From Vallitaleaceae bacterium 9-2 (GTDB taxonomy: Bacteria > Bacillota > Clostridia > Lachnospirales > Vallitaleaceae), in contig CP121691.1 of assembly GCA_038396585.1 (NCBI GenBank), positions 1,984,001 through 2,048,000 on the forward strand: a DNA stretch of 64,000 nt, given 5' to 3'. Positions within the stretch are counted from its first letter, which is position 1; each line of letters begins with the position of its first letter. Below the pieces are notes generated by a model. That model was not told the origin of the DNA, did no database searches, and saw only the letters and a list, made by a program, of their open reading frames with translations. Position numbers and translations under genes: made by a program. This document shows positions 1 to 8,765 of the stretch, one piece after another.

Positions 1-1241
1 GCAGGAACTGTACACCCAAATCCTAAGATTAGGGGAATTACCGCCTTTCCGTTTAGCCCTATTCGGCTCATGCTTTTATCCATAATTAGGGCCACACGGG
101 CCATATAACCTGTATCTTCCAGTAAGCTCATTGCTATAAATAAGGCAGCAATATTTGGTAGGAAAATCAATATTCCACCCACACCGCCAATAATTCCATC
201 AATGATTAGAGAAATAAGCCACTGTCGCACCTGAAATTTTGTCAAAGAACTATACACAAAGGCACTAAAAGAAGCCATTGCACCTTCAAATATATCTGCA
301 AAATAATTTCCAATAGTAAAAGTAAACGTAAATACTAAAAACATCATCAGAAGAAAAATCGGAATTCCCAACATTGGATGGGTTACAATTGCATCAATTT
401 TATCCGATAATATCTCTCTTGGTTTATTCTCTTTATTTATTAGAACACATTTGATAAACTGCTCTATAAATTGATACTTACGCTTACCAATTTCTTCTTC
501 ATAAGTTTCTTGATGTCCCGGTAGATGTTCTTCAAGAAAGTGGCGCTGTTGGTCAATAGGCAATTGTTCAATGGACTCATCACGTAGCTTGCTTAAAATC
601 TCACGATCATTTTCTAGAACTTTTATACTCAACCAACGCAGCAAATAATCATCTACAGGTTTTTTCAGATGTATTTTTGATGCGATTTCTTTGATTTTAT
701 CTTCAATCTCTTGTCCATAGTCAATTCTTATAGGGACATATGTATCTTTTGTCTTGGAAGAACGAATCACTTGATGTAAAAGTTTTGTCATACCCTGCTT
801 TGATACTGCAACAATAGGAACAACAGGAACGTTTAGCCTTCTCGATAGTTCTTGTATATCGACACTTATGCCACGTTCCTCCAGAATATCAATCATATTT
901 AAAGCAATAATGACCGGATGCCCCAACTCAATCAATTGCAAGGTCAAATATAAATTACGTTCTAGGTTTGAAGCATCAATAATATTGATAATAACATCTG
1001 GATTAAAGTTCAAGATATATTCACGGGTTAAAATCTCCTCCAGGGAATATGGTGAGATACTGTAAATACCTGGTAAGTCAACAAGCGTTATGTTTTTTCC
1101 GTCATGTTTAATCAAGCCTTCTTTTTTTTCAACGGTTACACCTGGCCAATTCCCTACTTTATGCTTTGCACCTGTATACGCATTAAAGAGTGTTGTTTTC
1201 CCGCAATTTGGATTTCCGACTAAAGCCACCTTAATATGCAT
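1..1241 (-). CDS. feoB: Ferrous iron transporter FeoB (partial, C-terminus off the left edge)
   Basis: FeoB is the membrane Fe(II) permease with an N-terminal GTPase domain. About 413 residues are visible; families usually run to 600-800, so the rest lies beyond the left edge. Seen in order: P-loop GNPNCGKT (residues 9-16), the switch region containing NWPGVTVEKKEG, the DLPG motif, the NMID guanine-specificity motif, a helical spacer, then membrane segments ending at LGFGCTVPA, a conserved FeoB pore motif. The ATG shares its A with the TAA of feoA (TAATG), so the two are translationally coupled. FeoA is the usual partner. No clear Fur box was found. Identification is secure; only the missing end limits the call. 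Confidence 0.97.
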   Translation of the reverse strand, partial: MHIKVALVGNPNCGKTTLFNAYTGAKHKVGNWPGVTVEKKEGLIKHDGKNITLVDLPGIYSISPYSLEEILTREYILNFNPDVIINIIDASNLERNLYLTLQLIELGHPVIIALNMIDILEERGISVDIQELSRRLNVPVVPIVAVSKQGMTKLLHQVIRSSKTKDTYVPIRIDYGQEIEDKIKEIASKIHLKKPVDDYLLRWLSIKVLENDREILSKLRDESIEQLPIDQQRHFLEEHLPGHQETYEEEIGKRKYQFIEQFIKCVLINKENKPREILSDKIDAIVTHPMLGIPIFLLMMFLVFTFTFTIGNYFADIFEGAMASFSAFVYSSLTKFQVRQWLISLIIDGIIGGVGGILIFLPNIAALFIAMSLLEDTGYMARVALIMDKSMSRIGLNGKAVIPLILGFGCTVP

Positions 1242-1495
1242 TAGTGTTTCCTCTCTTTCATAAGGTTTTCTTTAGTCACTTCATTAACATCAATTTGACG
1301 AAGTATATTCTCACTTAATGCGACTCTTGAGCCTCGGACACGTAACACATAGGCGTGCCCACCTAATTGTGACATGATTTTTATTTTTACACCTTGTGTG
1401 ATCCCCATATTCTGTAAATGTTTTTTTGTTTTTGGATCTACTTCTATATAATTCACTTCGTATGTGTGACTTTTTTTTCCGTCATATAGTTTCAT
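1241..1495 (-). CDS. feoA: Ferrous iron transport protein A
   Basis: Small SH3-like cytoplasmic protein of 84 residues that binds and modulates FeoB. The segment NMGITQGVKIKIMSQLGG followed by VLRVRGSRVALSENILRQI is the typical FeoA beta-barrel pattern (short fold, conserved glycines, ending in a regulator-like strand). A TTG two codons upstream (1501) is possible, but the GAGG element lies 7 bases before the ATG at 1495, which is the better start. The gene lies 26 bases after the DUF445 gene and overlaps feoB by one base, so all three may share a transcript. Family assignment is confident. Confidence 0.93.
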   Translation of the reverse strand: MKLYDGKKSHTYEVNYIEVDPKTKKHLQNMGITQGVKIKIMSQLGGHAYVLRVRGSRVALSENILRQIDVNEVTKENLMKERKH

Positions 1496-1521
1496 TACCA
1501 AACCTCGTATTCATATTATGT

Positions 1522-2703
1522 CTATACCAGCAGTGTCAAGAGTCCCATAATAAAGCCCAACAACGCCCCAAACCATGTTATGGCTTTTAACTCTTTATCG
1601 ACAATAGTAAATATTAGACGTTCAACTTCTGCAACGCTAAAATGATTGATTTCATTTTCTACAATACGTGTTATATTAAATTGTTGAATAAACACAGGCA
1701 AATGTGTTTGTGCAAAATTTTTGTATAACCCGCAAATAGCTTTTGCAAAACTCTGCTTCATATCTTCCGATAATTGAATTTCGATTTTTGATAGTGTTAT
1801 CAAATAGTTTTGAATTTGCTTTTGGATAACTTCACTGTTAAGTACATCGACGAGTTCATGCTCAACAAAATCAACCAGCTGTTCCGTTAAATGTATATAG
1901 TCTTTTGAACTAACCATAGACGAAATTTCTTTCTCTAAAAATCCATCTATTTTTTCACAGATAAACGTTCCCATTTGCTCTTGGTTTTCTTCAACTGCAA
2001 GGTAAGCTTGCAAATAGTCTATAAGCATTGTATATAAACTTTCCGGTTGGACAAACATCGCCGCCAATCCGCCAAGTTTTTCAGACAGTATCTGATCAAT
2101 AACTTGAATTATTTGTATTTTTGCATTCTCTTCTTGAAGCAGAGCAACGATATAGTTTGCAATGTCCTCTTTATGCAATAAAATCTGTTCTTTGATTTTT
2201 GCCGATATATTTTCGCCTATAATCTCATTGATTTTTTTTGAATATGGTACCTTTCGCGCAATCATCGCAAACAATTGATTTTTTAGTTCCTGATTATTCG
2301 CCAATTGTTTTATTAATTGTTCTTGTACAATCCGCGCTATTTTTTCATAAAAAGCATCTCGCGCATCATCCTCTGAATAAATATGTTGTACAAATTCTTC
2401 GATGCATAAGGGCTTTGCAAGTAAATTCTGAACAATGTATGTTTCCAACTGTTCAATAACCTGATCATTGGTCAGCTCTTTTAGAATCACTTCTTCCGTC
2501 AATAGATTGTTTCCTACCGCAGAACCTAAGCTCTTAGCGATGCGTTTTTGCTCCCGCGGTATAACTCCAGGTGTGAATGGAAGCTTTAGCTTTCCAATAT
2601 AAATCGGTTTATGTGGCTTAAATAGCATTTTAATCGCTAGCCAATTCGTTGTATATCCAATAATACTTCCCGCAATCGGTGTAATAATTGTTGTTATGTC
2701 CAT
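1522..2703 (-). CDS. DUF445 family membrane protein (YheB-like)
   Basis: A 393-residue protein with a hydrophobic N-terminus (IITPIAGSIIGYTTNWLAIK, about residues 5-24) and a hydrophobic C-terminus (WFGALLGFIMGLLTLLV), with a long helical charged middle. The N-terminal signature GYTTNWLAIKMLFKP followed by LPFTPGVIPRE is diagnostic of the DUF445/YheB family, whose biochemical role is unknown. Topology suggests both ends sit in the membrane with the middle exposed. The ribosome site AAAGGGG lies upstream of the ATG. It is the first gene of a tight group with feoA and feoB (26-base gap), which suggests, but does not prove, a link to iron uptake. A weak -10-like TACAAT (minus strand, 2734-2739) lies just upstream. 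Confidence 0.9.
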   Translation of the reverse strand: MDITTIITPIAGSIIGYTTNWLAIKMLFKPHKPIYIGKLKLPFTPGVIPREQKRIAKSLGSAVGNNLLTEEVILKELTNDQVIEQLETYIVQNLLAKPLCIEEFVQHIYSEDDARDAFYEKIARIVQEQLIKQLANNQELKNQLFAMIARKVPYSKKINEIIGENISAKIKEQILLHKEDIANYIVALLQEENAKIQIIQVIDQILSEKLGGLAAMFVQPESLYTMLIDYLQAYLAVEENQEQMGTFICEKIDGFLEKEISSMVSSKDYIHLTEQLVDFVEHELVDVLNSEVIQKQIQNYLITLSKIEIQLSEDMKQSFAKAICGLYKNFAQTHLPVFIQQFNITRIVENEINHFSVAEVERLIFTIVDKELKAITWFGALLGFIMGLLTLLV

Positions 2704-2754
2704 AAATGATAACCCCTTTCATATACAGAATAGATTGTATCACAAAATGAAAAA

Positions 2755-2786
2755 AAGGTACATACCATTTTCATGGTATGTACCTT
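2755..2786 (-). terminator. Rho-independent terminator of ppdK
   Basis: A 14-bp perfect inverted repeat (2755-2768 with 2773-2786, loop of 4) lies just after the ppdK stop. Read on the minus strand it runs directly into a T-tract (complement of the A-run ending at 2756). It separates ppdK from the DUF445-feoAB group. Confidence 0.93.
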
Positions 2787-2800
2787 AATATTAGATTAAA

Positions 2801-5422
2801 TTATCTGTTCAAAATTGCTGCATGTGCTGCTGCAAGACGTGCAATCGGCACACGGTATGGTGAACAAGACACGTAGTTTAATCCAACTTTATGACAGAAG
2901 TCAATTGTTGATGGATCTCCACCATGCTCTCCACAAATACCTAACTTAATGTTTGGACGAGTTTTACGTCCTTTTTCAACAGCCATTTCTACAAGTTGAC
3001 CAACACCAGTTTGGTCTAAACGAGCAAATGGGTCAAATTCAAAAATACCTTTTTTATAGTAATCTTCTAAGAAGCTACCTGCATCATCACGAGAGAATCC
3101 AAATGTCATTTGAGTTAAGTCATTTGTACCAAATGAGAAGAATTCTGCTTGCTCAGCAATTGCATCTGCTGTAAGTGCAGCTCTTGGAATTTCAATCATT
3201 GTACCAATATGGTATTCAAGTTCAATACCTGATTGAGCAATAACTTCTTTAACAATGTTTTCAACAACGTCTTTAACATATGCTAATTCTTTAACTTCTC
3301 CAGCTAAAGGAATCATGATTTCTGGGATAACATTGAATCCTTTTTCTTTTTTAACTTCAACAGCTGCTTCGATAATTGCACGTGCTTGCATTTCTGCAAT
3401 CTCTGGATAAGTTACGGCCAAACGGCAACCACGGTGTCCAAGCATTGGGTTGAACTCATGTAAGCTGTCAACAGTTTCTTTTAATTCTTCAAATGTAAGT
3501 CCCATATCTTTTGCTAAATCAGCAATGTCATCATCTTCATGAGGTAAGAACTCATGTAGTGGTGGGTCAAGAAGACGAACCGTCATTGGACGATCTTCTA
3601 AAGCTTCATACATTCCTTTAAAGTCAGCTTTTTGGAAAGGAATAAGTTGCTCAAGAGCCGCTTTTCTTTCTTCAACTGATTTTGATACGATCATCTTACG
3701 GATCTTAGGAATACGATCTTCTTCAAAGAACATATGCTCTGTACGGCAAAGGCCTACACCTTCAGCTCCAAATTCAATCGCTTGAATAACATCTTTTGGA
3801 CTATCCGCATTTGTACGAACTTTTAATGTACGTACTTTATCTGCCCATGCCATAAATGTTTGGAAGTCTCCACTGATTTCAGGATCAACTGTTTTTACAT
3901 CTTCAAGGTAGATATTACCTGTTGAACCATCAAGTGAAATATAGTCTCCTTCTTTTATTGTTTGACCAGCAAGTGTAAAGGATTTTTCATCAGCAGCAAT
4001 TTTAACATCACCACAACCAGATACACAACACGTACCCATACCACGAGCAACAACCGCTGCGTGAGAAGTCATACCTCCACGTACAGTTAAGATACCACGT
4101 GATGCATCCATACCTTCAATATCTTCTGGTGATGTCTCTAAACGCACAAGAATAACACGCTCACCACGTTTTTTCGCAGCAACAGCTGTCTCAGCATCAA
4201 AGTATACACGACCTGCAGCAGCTCCTGGAGATGCTGGTAATCCTTTACCATATACTTTTGCATCTGCTAATGCTTTTGCATCAAACATTGGGTGAAGTAA
4301 TTGGTCTAATTGTTTAGGCTCAACTTTTAATAAAGCTTCTTCTTCTGTAACTTTTCCTTCTTTTACAAGATCAACGGCAATACGAAGCGCTGCTTGAGCA
4401 GTTCTCTTACCATTACGTGTTTGTAAGAAGTAAAGTTTTTTGTTTTCTATTGTAAATTCCATATCTTGCATGTCTTTGTAATGATCTTCAAGACGGTTTG
4501 CAATATCTAAGAATTCTTTGTATACTTCCGGCATATCGTTTTCAAGACGCTCGATGTGCTCTGGAGTACGAATACCTGCAACAACGTCTTCACCTTGTGC
4601 ATTTAATAAGTACTCACCATAAATTCCTGGTTCCCCTGTTGATGGGTTACGTGTAAAGGCAACACCAGTTCCTGATGTTTCTCCCATATTACCATAAACC
4701 ATAGTTTGAACGTTAACTGCAGTACCCCATTTACCTGAGATATCATTCATTCTTCTGTAAATTACCGCACGTTCGTTATTCCATGAACCAAATACAGCTT
4801 TAATTGAGTCTAACAATTGTGCTTTTGGTTCTTGAGGGAAATCTGTTCCTTCATGTTTTTTATAAAGTGCTTTGAACGCTTCAACAACTTCTTTTAAGTC
4901 ATCTGCTGATAATTCTAAGTCACTTTCAAATCCTTTTGCTTCTTTAATTTCATCGAGTACACGCTCGAATTGAGACTTTGGCAATCCTTTTACAACGTCA
5001 GAGAACATTTGGATAAAACGTCTGTATGAGTCATATGCAAATCTTGGGTTTTCTGTTGCTTTAGCAAACCCTTCTACAACTTTATCATTAAGTCCTAGGT
5101 TAAGAACTGTATCCATCATTCCTGGCATAGATACACGTGCACCAGAACGTACAGATACTAATAATGGTGAAGAATTGTCTCCGAATTTCTTTTCATTGAT
5201 TTTTTCAAGTTCTGCAATAGCGTCATCAATTTGTGCTAATACATCATCAGATAGCATTTCACCATCATCATAGTATTTAATACAAGCTTCCGTTGTCACA
5301 GTAAAACCTTGTGGAATTGGAAGACCTAACTTGGTCATCTCAGAAAGGTTTGCACCTTTTCCTCCAAGTAGGTTTTTCATTGATTTGTCGCCTTCACTGA
5401 ACATATAAACAAATTTGCTCAT
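2801..5422 (-). CDS. ppdK: Pyruvate, phosphate dikinase
   Basis: Interconverts ATP + phosphate + pyruvate with AMP + PPi + PEP in the cytoplasm; in clostridia it usually acts in PPi-linked glycolysis or PEP supply. Length 873 is exactly the family norm. Domains seen: N-terminal ATP-grasp part (GGKGANLSEM near residue 21), the swivelling phosphohistidine domain with GGMTSHAAVVARGMG (catalytic His near residue 450), and the C-terminal PEP/pyruvate barrel ending with GICGEHGGDP, whose Cys830 is the general acid. An AGGAGG site precedes the ATG. It follows glyQS on the same strand, a neighbourhood common in clostridia. It has its own promoter-like sequence and terminator, so it is probably a single-gene transcript. 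Confidence 0.98.
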   Translation of the reverse strand: MSKFVYMFSEGDKSMKNLLGGKGANLSEMTKLGLPIPQGFTVTTEACIKYYDDGEMLSDDVLAQIDDAIAELEKINEKKFGDNSSPLLVSVRSGARVSMPGMMDTVLNLGLNDKVVEGFAKATENPRFAYDSYRRFIQMFSDVVKGLPKSQFERVLDEIKEAKGFESDLELSADDLKEVVEAFKALYKKHEGTDFPQEPKAQLLDSIKAVFGSWNNERAVIYRRMNDISGKWGTAVNVQTMVYGNMGETSGTGVAFTRNPSTGEPGIYGEYLLNAQGEDVVAGIRTPEHIERLENDMPEVYKEFLDIANRLEDHYKDMQDMEFTIENKKLYFLQTRNGKRTAQAALRIAVDLVKEGKVTEEEALLKVEPKQLDQLLHPMFDAKALADAKVYGKGLPASPGAAAGRVYFDAETAVAAKKRGERVILVRLETSPEDIEGMDASRGILTVRGGMTSHAAVVARGMGTCCVSGCGDVKIAADEKSFTLAGQTIKEGDYISLDGSTGNIYLEDVKTVDPEISGDFQTFMAWADKVRTLKVRTNADSPKDVIQAIEFGAEGVGLCRTEHMFFEEDRIPKIRKMIVSKSVEERKAALEQLIPFQKADFKGMYEALEDRPMTVRLLDPPLHEFLPHEDDDIADLAKDMGLTFEELKETVDSLHEFNPMLGHRGCRLAVTYPEIAEMQARAIIEAAVEVKKEKGFNVIPEIMIPLAGEVKELAYVKDVVENIVKEVIAQSGIELEYHIGTMIEIPRAALTADAIAEQAEFFSFGTNDLTQMTFGFSRDDAGSFLEDYYKKGIFEFDPFARLDQTGVGQLVEMAVEKGRKTRPNIKLGICGEHGGDPSTIDFCHKVGLNYVSCSPYRVPIARLAAAHAAILNR

Positions 5423-5491
5423 TAAAGTTTCCTCCTAAAAAGATTGTGATTTGTAATTAGTATTACATTTATAGTAATAAGCTCGCCTATT

Positions 5492-5520
5492 ATTATAACA
5501 CAAACAAATATTTATGAAAG
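5492..5520 (-). promoter_or_regulatory. Candidate sigma-A promoter for ppdK
   Basis: Read on the minus strand there is a perfect TATAAT (5492-5497) with a weak -35 CTTTCA (5515-5520) and a 17-base spacer, about 70 bases before the ppdK start. The -35 matches consensus at only three positions. The 198-base gap between glyQS and ppdK holds no gene. Confidence 0.55.
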
Positions 5521-5620
5521 TGTTTTTTTTGACAAACTTATTAGTTCGTTGGTAATTTGTGACTATTCTTCTATATTCGATGCTCTTCGAATACGCTCTC
5601 TAGATAATCCTTACCTACAG

Positions 5621-7009
5621 CTAAAAAGTAAAATGTTTTTCAAAATACGCTTTTAAATCATCAATTTTTATTCTCTCTTGTTCCATTGAATCACGGTGGC
5701 GAATGGTTACTGCTCCATCTTCAAGGGAATCAAAGTCATAGGTTATGCAAAAAGGTGTTCCGATTTCATCTTGTCGACGATAGCGCTTTCCAATTGATCC
5801 GCGATCATCATATTCTGTATTATATGTTTTTGATAAAGTTGTAAATAGCTCTGTTGCTTGTTCTCCAAGTTTTTTTGATAAGGGCATGACCGCTAATTGT
5901 ACCGGAGCTAAGGCCGGGTGAAAACGTAATACAGTACGCGTGTCACCACCATCAAGCTCTTCTTCGTCATATGCTGCACACAAAAATGCAAGCGTTACAC
6001 GATCAGCTCCCAAGGAGGGTTCGATACAATATGGAATATATTTTTCTTTTTTCTGATCATCAAAATATGTCATATCTTGACCACTTTGGGTTTGATGTGC
6101 TTTAAGGTCAAAATCTGTTCGATCGGCAATTCCCCAAAGCTCACCCCAACCAAATGGGAACATGAATTCAATATCACTTGTTGCATTACTATAGTGCGAT
6201 AGCTCTTCTTCACTATGATCGCGAATACGCATTTCAGCTTCTTTAATTCCAAGGTCTTGAAGCCATTTTATACAGAAGTTTTTCCAGTATTCAAACCATT
6301 CTAAATCGGTTCCTGGTTCACAGAAAAACTCAAGCTCCATCTGTTCAAATTCTCGCGTTCTAAAGGTGAAGTTCCCCGGTGTAATTTCATTACGGAAAGA
6401 TTTACCTACCTGTCCAATACCAAAAGGTATCTTTTTACGACTCGTGCGTTGCACATTTTTAAAGTTTACAAAAATCCCTTGTGCTGTTTCCGGGCGAAGA
6501 TAAATCGTATTCGATGCATCTTCTGTAACCCCTTGGAATGTTTTAAACATTAGATTGAATTGTCGAATATCTGTAAAGTTATGTGCACCACAACTTGGAC
6601 AGTTGATATTATGCTCGTCAATATATGCTTTCATTGCTTCGTTAGACCATGAATCCACTGCGTCTTCCGGCTCAATGCCAGCTGCTTTCATGGATTCTTC
6701 AATTAATTGATCTGCCCGAAAACGTTCTTTACATTCTTTACAGTCCATTAGAGGATCGTTAAATCCACCAACATGACCTGATGCTACCCATACTTGCGGG
6801 TTCATTAAAAGCGCACAATCCACTCCAACATTATATGGACTTTCTTTGATGAATTTTTGCCACCACGCTTTTTTAACATTGTTTTTTAGTTCAACACCTA
6901 AAGGACCATAGTCCCAAGTGTTTGCCAAACCTCCATAGATTTCTGATCCAGGATAAACAAAACCTCTTGCTTTTGCTAAAGCAACAACTTTTTCCATTGT
7001 TTTTTCCAT
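5621..7009 (-). CDS. glyS: Glycyl-tRNA synthetase, alpha2 (single-chain) type
   Basis: Charges tRNA-Gly with glycine. The 462-residue chain is the dimeric class II enzyme found in eukaryotes and many Gram-positive bacteria, not the alpha2beta2 GlyQ/GlyS form. Seen: [20 protein letters not shown] at the N-terminus (glycine pocket), [25 protein letters not shown] (class II motif 2 region), [10 protein letters not shown] and the C-terminal anticodon-binding domain starting near [11 protein letters not shown] CxxC pair (CKECKERF) and CPSC are present in the insertion. An AGGAAA site lies about 10 bases before the first ATG; the second ATG (codon 5) would be too far away. Expression is controlled by the upstream glycine T-box. 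Confidence 0.97.
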   Translation of the reverse strand: MEKTMEKVVALAKARGFVYPGSEIYGGLANTWDYGPLGVELKNNVKKAWWQKFIKESPYNVGVDCALLMNPQVWVASGHVGGFNDPLMDCKECKERFRADQLIEESMKAAGIEPEDAVDSWSNEAMKAYIDEHNINCPSCGAHNFTDIRQFNLMFKTFQGVTEDASNTIYLRPETAQGIFVNFKNVQRTSRKKIPFGIGQVGKSFRNEITPGNFTFRTREFEQMELEFFCEPGTDLEWFEYWKNFCIKWLQDLGIKEAEMRIRDHSEEELSHYSNATSDIEFMFPFGWGELWGIADRTDFDLKAHQTQSGQDMTYFDDQKKEKYIPYCIEPSLGADRVTLAFLCAAYDEEELDGGDTRTVLRFHPALAPVQLAVMPLSKKLGEQATELFTTLSKTYNTEYDDRGSIGKRYRRQDEIGTPFCITYDFDSLEDGAVTIRHRDSMEQERIKIDDLKAYFEKHFTF

Positions 7010-7037
7010 AATTATTATTTCCTTTCTAAAAATAACA

Positions 7038-7245
7038 CAAAAAAAGCAATCCTACGCCCTAACAAGGGACGAATTGATTGCTCACTCCGCGGTTCCACCC
7101 TAATTGATACAACTTGTATCCTCTTAGTTTTTATTGCTCAAAAGCGCCTTTCATCCGTTACTTGTCCTAGTTCACACTATCCTAGAATCACTGTATTCAA
7201 GCCAATCAAATTACTCTTCTTTCTCAATGCAATTATTATGTTTTA
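7038..7245 (-). ncRNA. T-box riboswitch leader, glycine specific
   Basis: Leader RNA that senses uncharged tRNA-Gly and controls glyS by antitermination. On the minus strand the invariant T-box AGGGTGGAACCGCGG lies at 7087-7101. It is followed by a terminator hairpin whose outer arms are AGCAATC / GATTGCT (7045-7082), ending in a run of seven T. Stem I is upstream; its base pairs GAAAG with CTTTT, and the specifier on the 3' side reads GGC (7148 to 7146), a glycine codon followed by a purine. This matches the downstream synthetase. The specifier assignment rests on my manual folding. Confidence 0.93.
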
Positions 7246-7258
7246 AAATCACTTGAAG

Positions 7259-7298
7259 TATATCATATGTTTCATCAAGACGTCAACCCGATAAAGTA
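7259..7298 (-). promoter_or_regulatory. Promoter of the glycine T-box / glyS transcript
   Basis: On the minus strand TTGACG is followed after 18 bases by TATACT, about 20 bases before the start of the T-box stem I region. Both hexamers are close to sigma-A consensus. It lies between the preceding coiled-coil protein gene and glyS, so glyS has its own transcript. Confidence 0.7.
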
Positions 7299-7314
7299 AG
7301 ACTATTGAATAATT

Positions 7315-8073
7315 TTATTCAAGTAGGCTTTTTACATATGCTTCGGTTCCATTTTCTGTTATCTGTTGAAGCGCTTGCTTATGAGGATAGGCTTCAACTG
7401 CTCCTACGGATTGCTCTAGTGCACCAAACATTCGAAGTATTCGGCTATGGGCATATTGATCGGTTTCAGATAATCCCTCCATTTGCTTTAGCTCAACTTG
7501 AACTTCTCCTAAACGTTGAACAATTTGAGCATACTCTTCATCCGAACGCTCCATCGCATTTGAGCTATCCATTAGGCTACTATAGTTCATAAGGTCTCCA
7601 TACTTCGCCATGATTGCTTCAAGCTGATGATTGTATGTATTTGTTGTGACTTGACCTGCTTCTATGAATCCAGTCAGTTCATTTACTGCTGTCTCAAATT
7701 CCGACAAAGCCACTTGACTTTTCAAAAGCATATAATGATAATCTAGCAGTTCAATAAAGAGTTTTACACGCTTTTCATGTTCCTTATTCATATCTTCCAT
7801 GACTTGACGATGTATATTGGAAAACTCAAGCTCCAGTGTATCAAAATCTTTGTCTAAGGATTGAACAAATTCCGGATAATTCTCCATGGATATGTTGGCT
7901 TCAAAAAAATCGCGTTCTTTTGAAATAGCGCTTGCCAATTCTTCGATAAGTACTTCCATCATTTGTGATGTTCTAGACGCCCTTGTAGCTTCTTGATTCC
8001 AAAAAAATCCGATGACGCCTAATCCTATTAATATAACACTGACTATCAGAATAATTGTCGTTTGTTTTTTCAT
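7315..8073 (-). CDS. Membrane-anchored coiled-coil protein of unknown function
   Basis: I do not recognise a family. The 252-residue protein starts with a lysine-containing N-terminus and one hydrophobic segment (IILIVSVILIGLGVIGFFW, about residues 7-25) that would act as an uncleaved anchor. The remainder is highly helical, rich in Glu, Gln and Leu, without cysteines, and looks like extracytoplasmic coiled coil. The start follows the recO stop by 3 bases, with the AAGGAT site embedded in the recO end, so it is co-translated with recO. It sits between recO and glyS, where clostridia often carry uncharacterised small membrane genes. Role unknown. Confidence 0.85.
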   Translation of the reverse strand: MKKQTTIILIVSVILIGLGVIGFFWNQEATRASRTSQMMEVLIEELASAISKERDFFEANISMENYPEFVQSLDKDFDTLELEFSNIHRQVMEDMNKEHEKRVKLFIELLDYHYMLLKSQVALSEFETAVNELTGFIEAGQVTTNTYNHQLEAIMAKYGDLMNYSSLMDSSNAMERSDEEYAQIVQRLGEVQVELKQMEGLSETDQYAHSRILRMFGALEQSVGAVEAYPHKQALQQITENGTEAYVKSLLE

Positions 8074-8076
8074 AAT

Positions 8077-8739
8077 TTATCCTTCGTCATCTAGTAATCC
8101 AACAAAATCAAGAGATTTATAGTTACCGCCAATATAATAGTTAAAATATCGATCAATCACCCTTGTGATTTCTTCGAAACGCTGTTGCTCAATCCTAAAA
8201 TGATATAATCGTCCAATCTTAACCCGTTGCATAAAGCCCAAGATTGCAAGGGCTTCTTGGGATATACCTGTCGCATCTTGCGACAAATCTGGTTCAAAAC
8301 CTAAAGTTGAAAGTGAACGAAATTCAAAGACGCGTCGAATCACTTCTGGTGTTTGGGTTTTCTTTTTTAGCGCTGTAAGGGTTGCATACAGCAATCTTAA
8401 TAATTCTTTATTTGGATCCATTTCTTGAATAACCTGTCCACACACTTCTAAAAAATAAAGCCCATAATATAAACTTTTTAAATCTTCCCTTAGACTATAA
8501 AAGGTCTCCGTGATATCAACTTGCTTTAAGGTATAGCTGTTTTTTCCTTCATATAAATGAAATTCCCCAAAAACAAAGGGTTGCGTTCCTGCTAATAGGC
8601 TACTTTTAGAGCGTTTAGCACCATTAGCAAAAACAACCATTTTCCCATAATCAATCGAAAAAAGCAAAATGCGCTTATCTTGTTCTTTTATGGGCATCTC
8701 ATGCAGTACGATCCCTTTTGTTTTAATCAGCGTTGGCAT
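8077..8739 (-). CDS. recO: DNA repair protein RecO (short form)
   Basis: RecO anneals single strands and, with RecF/RecR, loads RecA at gaps. The N-terminal OB fold is plain: KTKGIVLHEMPIKEQDKRIL, then YGKMVVFANGAKRSKSS, and PFVFGEFHLYEGKNSYTLKQ. The helical C-terminal domain follows (YYGLYFLEVCGQ..., FEFRSLSTLGFEPDLS). At 220 residues it is about 30 shorter than common Gram-positive RecO, and the CxxC...CxxC zinc cluster that usually follows the GFEP segment is missing; only one Cys remains in the protein. A GAGGTGA site precedes the ATG. It is 26 bases after trpS and directly precedes the coiled-coil gene. Identification is good. Confidence 0.92.
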   Translation of the reverse strand: MPTLIKTKGIVLHEMPIKEQDKRILLFSIDYGKMVVFANGAKRSKSSLLAGTQPFVFGEFHLYEGKNSYTLKQVDITETFYSLREDLKSLYYGLYFLEVCGQVIQEMDPNKELLRLLYATLTALKKKTQTPEVIRRVFEFRSLSTLGFEPDLSQDATGISQEALAILGFMQRVKIGRLYHFRIEQQRFEEITRVIDRYFNYYIGGNYKSLDFVGLLDDEG

Positions 8740-8765
8740 GTACTCACCTCAATACTTTATATTGT

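Noticed and set aside
7305-7592. 95-codon plus-strand frame overlapping the T-box side of the coiled-coil gene
   Set aside because: Shadow of the coiled-coil gene, no ribosome site, sits on the promoter side of the T-box transcript.
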